Part shown: positions 40,684 through 44,762 of the stretch, one piece after another
Position numbering within the stretch: the stretch's first letter is position 1
How the letters are laid out: every line of letters starts with the position of its first letter
NCBI RefSeq assembly: GCF_946479975.1
Contig: NZ_CAMLIX010000010.1
Location: 1-44,762, forward strand
Source of the DNA: an uncultured Flavobacterium sp.
GTDB taxonomy: Bacteria > Bacteroidota > Bacteroidia > Flavobacteriales > Flavobacteriaceae
Length of the DNA stretch: 44,762 nucleotides
Direction: 5' to 3'
Notes under the pieces: model-generated
What the model was told of the DNA's origin: nothing
The model's input: the letters and a program-made list of their open reading frames with translations, nothing else
The model's database searches: none
Translations under genes and position numbers: made by a program

Positions 40684-41478
40684 TTATTTAGTAAATTTTT
40701 GTAAATCTGTTTCTACTCTGGCATTCATTTCGTCTGCCTTAACTTTGTATTTTGTGTCGCTTTTAAACTTAATTAAGTTACCGTAAGCCACTTTTGCAAC
40801 ATTTAAACGCTCTTCCATTTTAGAAGGCACGCTATTGATTGCCAATTTATAAGCTGAATCATATTTATAAAACAGCGCATCTTCTTTAAAAGGTGTTCCA
40901 GGAAAATCAGCGATAAAATTATCAAAAGCTATTAAAGCCGATTTATAATCTGAAATTGTATTGTATCCTTTCGCATTTTCGTATGCTTTTTTCTCTAATT
41001 TACCATTTAATAATTGTACAGTCTCATTTGCCTGTGCAAGATATTCTGAGTTTGGATAATTATCGATGAAAGCTTGTAATTTTTCTAATGCTTTTACAGT
41101 ATCTGTTTGATCTAAGCTGTAAACAGGAGCTAATTTTGAATAACTATAAGCACCCAAAAAGGCCGCTTCCTGTACTTTTTCACTTCGTGGGTAACCAGAA
41201 ACAAAACTTTCAAACTGGTAACCAGCTAAATAATATTGTTTGGTTTTGTAATAGGATTGAGAAAACATGTAAAATAGCTTTTCTGCTTGAGGTTTACCTC
41301 TGTAAGACGGCGCTAACTGCTCAAAAAGACGGATTGCCTTACTGTATTTACCAGCATCATACATCTTTGTTGCCATGTCAAATTTAGCTGCTACATCTTC
41401 ATTTTTTAAAGCTTTTTGGTATTCACCACAAGAACAAAAAAGGACAACAACAATTAATAATGATACTATTTTTTTCAT
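40684..41478 (-). CDS. bamD: Outer membrane assembly lipoprotein BamD
   Basis: BamD is the TPR-containing lipoprotein of the BAM complex that inserts beta-barrel proteins into the outer membrane. From the ATG at 41478 the protein is 264 aa with lipoprotein signal MKKIVSLLIVVVLFCSCGEY (lipobox Cys at 17). TPR-like repeats follow: AKFDMATKMYDAGKYSKAIRLFEQL, FYMFSQSYYKTKQYYLAGYQFESF, and so on. The longer frame to 41547 starts inside the promoter's -7 box and is rejected. First gene of the operon to fabV. Confidence 0.93.
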   Translation of the reverse strand: MKKIVSLLIVVVLFCSCGEYQKALKNEDVAAKFDMATKMYDAGKYSKAIRLFEQLAPSYRGKPQAEKLFYMFSQSYYKTKQYYLAGYQFESFVSGYPRSEKVQEAAFLGAYSYSKLAPVYSLDQTDTVKALEKLQAFIDNYPNSEYLAQANETVQLLNGKLEKKAYENAKGYNTISDYKSALIAFDNFIADFPGTPFKEDALFYKYDSAYKLAINSVPSKMEERLNVAKVAYGNLIKFKSDTKYKVKADEMNARVETDLQKFTK

Positions 41479-41544
41479 TTTCTTACTTTTATTATGATCT
41501 CTCAGACAATTTGCCAAAGCAAAATCACACCGAAGTTTCGGTGG

Positions 41545-41574
41545 CAAATTTAGTTATTAATTTAGCTACTACAA
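41545..41574 (-). promoter_or_regulatory. Promoter of the bamD-omega-coaBC-recN-fabV operon
   Basis: Minus strand: TTG (41572-41574), 19 nt, TAAATTTG (41545-41552), a very good match to the Bacteroidetes consensus. The start point would be near 41541, 63 nt before bamD. A short hairpin CACCGA/TCGGTG lies in the leader at about 41527-41543. Confidence 0.7.
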
Positions 41575-41613
41575 AATATTTTTTAGTATAATAGAATGAA
41601 GCAAATTTCAAGT

Positions 41614-42495
41614 CTATTTTATACTATTTTTTACAAATTCATTTAATCTATTTGCCAGAGAATCGTCAACACTTACTAATGGAAGACGAACCGTATTCTC
41701 AGCAATTCCAAGGGCTTGGAAGATTTGTTTGATTCCAGCTGGATTTCCTTGTTCAAAAATCATATCGATAGAATCAGATAAAAAATAATGCGTTTTGAAC
41801 GCATCTGCCGCTTTTTTATTCAAACCTAAACGAATCATTTCTGAAAATTCTTTCGGAAAACCTTGACCAATAACAGAAATTACCCCTGCTCCACCCGCCA
41901 AAACGATTGGTAATGCCAGCATATCATCTCCAGAAATTACTAGGAAATCCTTTGGAGCATTTTTAATAATCTGCATTGCTTGAGCCATATCTCCTGCAGC
42001 TTCTTTTATTGCAACGATATTTTCAAAATCATTAGCTAAACGAACAACTGTTGCAGGAAGCATGTTGCTTGCAGTTCTTCCTGGAACATTATACAGAATA
42101 ACTGGAACTGGAGATGCTTCAGCAATTGCTTTAAAGTGCTGGTAAATTCCTTCTTGAGTCGGTTTATTATAATATGGTGAAACAGATAAAATTGCTTCAA
42201 AAGCACTAAAATCTCTTGTTTTTAATTCTTCAACAATCTGCATAGTATTATTTCCTCCAACTCCTAAAACTAGAGGCAGTCTTCCTTTATTGACATCGAT
42301 TACTGTCTTTATAACCAATTCTTTCTCTTCTGCTGTAAGGGTAGCATTTTCTGCTGTTGTTCCCATAACAACTAGATATTCAATTCCTCCAGCAATAGAG
42401 AAATTTACAATTCGTTGTAAAGCTTCAATGTCAATTGAAAAATCTTTTTTAAATGGTGTTACTAGCGCAACTCCAGTTCCTATCAATGATTGCAT
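41614..42495 (-). CDS. dapA: 4-hydroxy-tetrahydrodipicolinate synthase
   Basis: DapA condenses pyruvate with aspartate semialdehyde in lysine and meso-diaminopimelate synthesis. In the 293-aa protein, [15 protein letters not shown] is at the N-terminus, [12 protein letters not shown] is the substrate-carboxylate site, the catalytic Tyr is in [14 protein letters not shown], and the Schiff-base Lys is in [12 protein letters not shown]. Family length. The start is 15 nt after the DUF6913 gene, probably co-transcribed. It could in principle be a related pyruvate aldolase, but motifs favour DapA. Confidence 0.95.
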   Translation of the reverse strand: MQSLIGTGVALVTPFKKDFSIDIEALQRIVNFSIAGGIEYLVVMGTTAENATLTAEEKELVIKTVIDVNKGRLPLVLGVGGNNTMQIVEELKTRDFSAFEAILSVSPYYNKPTQEGIYQHFKAIAEASPVPVILYNVPGRTASNMLPATVVRLANDFENIVAIKEAAGDMAQAMQIIKNAPKDFLVISGDDMLALPIVLAGGAGVISVIGQGFPKEFSEMIRLGLNKKAADAFKTHYFLSDSIDMIFEQGNPAGIKQIFQALGIAENTVRLPLVSVDDSLANRLNEFVKNSIK

Positions 42496-42510
42496 ATTTT
42501 TAATTATAAT

Positions 42511-43023
42511 TTATTTTATCTTTTTTAAATACCTAAACAATTCTGAAACAAATAGTTTATAGTTTCCCAGCTCTGTGTTAATCATCAAACTGTTCAAATC
42601 ACTGTCTACTGTTGCAAATCCAACTTTAAATTTAGCTTTTGACTTATGAGTGAGCAGCATTAAAAATATATTTTCTATATCGTAATAACTCAGCAAAAGA
42701 TCAAATTTTGAATTTACAAATTCGTTTAAAAAATCTGCTGTAATTTCTCCTCTCCAATTGATATGTTTTTTACCAAAAGTAGGTTTCGAATACGTTTCTT
42801 TTTCTTTGAATTTGGGATTGAAAGCTACAATTTTTATGTTTTCTAAAGCGATTCCATGAAGTGTTAACTCCTTTATTAAAGCTTCAGAATGGATAAAAGT
42901 GCTTTCATCTATCAATAAACCAACTGTTTGAACGTTGTTTAAAAATACTTCTGCTTTTACATTATTCAAGTTATTTTTTAATGATTTTTTTACAAAAAAT
43001 TCCTTTATATAATTCAAAAACAT
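42511..43023 (-). CDS. DUF6913-type protein of unknown function
   Basis: A 170-aa protein with a basic N-terminus (FVKKSLKNNLNN) and alternating alpha/beta pattern: TVGLLIDESTFIHSEALIKEL, NIKIVAFNPKFKEKETYSK, INWRGEITADFLNEFVNSKFDLLLSYYD, KFKVGFATVDSDLNSLMI. This is the pattern of the Bacteroidetes hypothetical family next to dapA (DUF6913 by my recollection). No catalytic motif seen. Likely cytoplasmic. First gene of a two-gene unit with dapA. Confidence 0.75.
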   Translation of the reverse strand: MFLNYIKEFFVKKSLKNNLNNVKAEVFLNNVQTVGLLIDESTFIHSEALIKELTLHGIALENIKIVAFNPKFKEKETYSKPTFGKKHINWRGEITADFLNEFVNSKFDLLLSYYDIENIFLMLLTHKSKAKFKVGFATVDSDLNSLMINTELGNYKLFVSELFRYLKKIK

Positions 43024-43041
43024 AGTACTTTTACCAGATTA

Positions 43042-43049
43042 CAAAATTA
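43042..43049 (-). promoter_or_regulatory. -7 element (TAATTTTG) of the DUF6913-dapA unit
   Basis: TAATTTTG on the minus strand, 18 nt before the ATG at 43023. No exact TTG at proper spacing. The 47-nt divergent gap must hold promoters for both directions. Confidence 0.4.
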
Positions 43050-43070
43050 ATTATTTAAGTTGCATTTAAA

Positions 43071-43850
43071 ATGGTAAAACTAAAAAAGTATAACGGATTT
43101 TTGAAACTTTTTGTTATATTCTTAACACTTTTTTTTATTTCTTCCTGTAGTCCGAAAAACTATAATTTAACCAAGATCGAAGGAAAACAGCTTCCTGTTA
43201 CAGAAAAAAACGCTGAAACCCCAGCAATTGAAGCTTTTATAAAACCTTATCGCGATCATATCAATCAGGATTTAGATAACGTTTTGGCATATTGTCCAGA
43301 AACGCTTGACAAAAGCACTGGAAAATGGCAGACGAGTATTGGAAGTTTATTAGCCGATATTTGCCTGCAAAGAGGGAACACCGTTTTTAAATCTCGTGAA
43401 AATAAAGACATCGATTTGTGTCTTTTAAATCATGGCGGTATTCGTGCTATTCTTCCTAAAGGAAATGTTACCACTAGAACGGCTTTTGAAATTATGCCTT
43501 TTGAAAATAATTTGGTTGTAGTTGCTTTAAAAGGAGAACAAATTAAAGATATTGCTGCTTATATTATTAAGGAGAAAAAACCACAGCCTTTGTCTGGTAT
43601 GACTTTTACAATTGCAAAAGATAATACTGCAAAAAATATATTGGTACAAGGTAAACCGCTTGATCTAAACAAAACCTATTATGTTGCCACAAATGATTAT
43701 TTAGCAAATGGTGGCGACAGTATGACTTTCTTCGCTAAAGGCACTCAAAAATTTGACTTAAACTATAAGCTTAGAAATGTATTGATTGATTATTTTAAAG
43801 ATGTAGATACCGTTCTTGCTCCGAAAAATATCAGAATCACTGAAGAATAA
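43071..43850 (+). CDS. 5'-nucleotidase C-terminal domain lipoprotein
   Basis: A 259-aa lipoprotein (signal KLFVIFLTLFFISSCSP, lipobox Cys at residue 26) that consists of the 5'-nucleotidase C-terminal domain only. Nucleoside-binding motifs are LLNHGGIRAILPKGNVTTR and FEIMPFENNLVVVAL, with NDYLANGGDSMTFF near the end. In UshA-like enzymes this domain follows the metallophosphatase domain in the same chain. Here the catalytic domain is a separate gene starting 117 nt downstream. The two proteins probably act together in the periplasm on extracellular nucleotides. Confidence 0.9.
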   Translation: MVKLKKYNGFLKLFVIFLTLFFISSCSPKNYNLTKIEGKQLPVTEKNAETPAIEAFIKPYRDHINQDLDNVLAYCPETLDKSTGKWQTSIGSLLADICLQRGNTVFKSRENKDIDLCLLNHGGIRAILPKGNVTTRTAFEIMPFENNLVVVALKGEQIKDIAAYIIKEKKPQPLSGMTFTIAKDNTAKNILVQGKPLDLNKTYYVATNDYLANGGDSMTFFAKGTQKFDLNYKLRNVLIDYFKDVDTVLAPKNIRITEE

Positions 43851-43966
43851 AGAGTTTGCCACTAATTGCACAAATTTTTAAATTATTAAAAAAGCAATTC
43901 GTGCTAATCTTGAAATTGGTTTAAAAAAATAAAAACGACACAGCCTCTTGGCAAAAAAAATATAAA

Positions 43967-44762
43967 ATGAAAAGAAGAGAGTTTATCGAAAAAACAGCAG
44001 CAAGTACTGCCCTACTAGGTTTAGGATTGTCTTTGAGCAGTTTTGGAACTAACGATATTAAGCATTTAACTATTCTACATACTAATGATGTGCACAGTCA
44101 TATCGATCCTTTTCCTGCTGATGATCCGCGTAATCCTAATAAAGGTGGTGTATCTCGTCGTGCGGCTTTGATTGAAAGCATTCGTAAGGAAAATTCAAAC
44201 GTTCTTTTATTAGATGCCGGAGATATTTTTCAAGGAACTCCTTATTTTAATTATTACGGAGGCGAATTGGAGTTTAAGTTAATGAGTATGATGAAGTATG
44301 ATGCATCTACCATTGGAAATCATGATTTTGATAATGGTCTTGACGGATTATATGCACAGCTTCCTCACGCGACTTTTGATTTTATCAACTCAAATTATGA
44401 TTTTAAAAATACGGTTATGGACGGTCATGTTAAACCGTACAAAATCTTTAATAAAAACGGAATCAAAGTTGGTGTTTTTGGAGTTGGAATTGAATTACAA
44501 GGTTTAGTAGATAAACAATTATACAAAGAAACTGTTTACAACAATCCTATTGAAGTTGCTCAGGATATGACAGAGCTTTTAAAAAACAAGGAAAAATGCG
44601 ACTTGGTAATCTGTCTTTCGCATTTAGGTTATAAATACAAAGATGAGCCGACTAAAATTAGTGATTTAACGTTTGCTGCACAAACGCAGGATATTGATTT
44701 GATTATTGGCGGACATACGCATACTTTCTTAGACAAACCGACGGTTGTGAAAAACAAGGCAG
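43967..44762 (+). CDS. Metallophosphatase/5'-nucleotidase with Tat-like signal, cut by window edge
   Basis: The visible 265 residues begin MKRREFIEKTAASTALLG, a twin-arginine export signal. They continue with the calcineurin-like metal-binding motifs ILHTNDVHSHIDP (D and H), LLDAGDIFQG (D), IGNHDFDNG (NHD), CLSHLGYKY (H) and IIGGHTHTF (two H). This is the catalytic half of UshA/YfkN-type 5'-nucleotidases. The gene continues past 44762. The preceding gene encodes the C-terminal half-domain, so the usual single enzyme is split. The spacer contains a loose copy of the GCCAC-type repeat. Confidence 0.92.
   Translation, partial: MKRREFIEKTAASTALLGLGLSLSSFGTNDIKHLTILHTNDVHSHIDPFPADDPRNPNKGGVSRRAALIESIRKENSNVLLLDAGDIFQGTPYFNYYGGELEFKLMSMMKYDASTIGNHDFDNGLDGLYAQLPHATFDFINSNYDFKNTVMDGHVKPYKIFNKNGIKVGVFGVGIELQGLVDKQLYKETVYNNPIEVAQDMTELLKNKEKCDLVICLSHLGYKYKDEPTKISDLTFAAQTQDIDLIIGGHTHTFLDKPTVVKNKA

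Noticed and set aside
41479..41547. Longer bamD frame from TTG at 41547
   Set aside because: It would begin in the -7 box and put 23 residues before a lipoprotein signal peptide.

Overview
The window reads as a chromosomal segment of a Bacteroidetes bacterium, most likely Flavobacterium or a close relative. The DNA is AT-rich. Several genes are preceded by the Bacteroidetes-type promoter (TTG, about 17-23 nt, TAnnTTTG). Shine-Dalgarno sequences are largely absent. The gene content is typical of the group: RprX/RprY-like two-component pair, DUF4835/PorD-like protein, Rpb6-type omega, VF530, DUF3575 and DUF6913. Intergenic gaps carry repeat families that I associate with Flavobacterium. I see no phage, insertion sequence, CRISPR array, tRNA or rRNA.

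Region 1 (1-8.9 kb, minus strand) is an arginine/proline biosynthesis cluster transcribed leftwards: GNAT acyltransferase, argG, small membrane protein, argC, argD, small hypothetical protein, proA, proB, argF' and argB (cut by the window edge). The transcarbamylase has a serine at the position that separates acetyl- from succinylornithine enzymes, so the pathway may run on N-succinylated intermediates. A good promoter sits about 330 nt before the first gene. The leader between them holds a 28-codon ORF whose ATG lies 5 nt after the -7 box, plus a series of hairpins, so it is a candidate attenuator.

Region 2 (9.1-26 kb) holds mostly independent housekeeping and envelope genes: M1 metallopeptidase, aldose epimerase-like protein, GNAT, outer-membrane proteins, smpB, a lipoprotein, an HTH-Fic protein, pcm, a Gfo/Idh/MocA oxidoreductase, a 3-hydroxyacyl-CoA dehydrogenase, YggS, a DnaQ/GIY-YIG fusion, a voltage-gated-type K+ channel with a zinc ribbon, miaA and an acyl-ACP thioesterase. 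The end of the thioesterase gene and its downstream spacer are duplicated in tandem as a 332-bp unit.

Region 3 (26.0-30.3 kb, minus strand) is the most unusual. Five overlapping or nearly touching genes encode a lysine-rich basic protein with a CxxC, an RtcB RNA ligase with an N-terminal extension, a protein with four CxxC pairs, the release factor homologue PrfH and a TPR protein. It looks like an expanded RtcB-PrfH damaged-ribosome rescue and repair module. Just upstream is a stand-alone mini-transcription unit with a promoter, a 27-codon ORF and a terminator.

Region 4 (30.6-43.0 kb, minus strand) has three transcription units: a GT2 glycosyltransferase, coaE, sensor kinase and response regulator; then bamD, the Rpb6/omega-like subunit gene, coaBC, the DUF4835 gene, recN, a TPR gene and fabV behind one clear promoter and ending in one clear terminator; and the DUF6913 gene with dapA. 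Region 5 (43.07 kb to the end, plus strand) has a 5'-nucleotidase split into two adjacent genes. The C-terminal domain is a lipoprotein, and the metallophosphatase carries a Tat-like signal and runs off the window.
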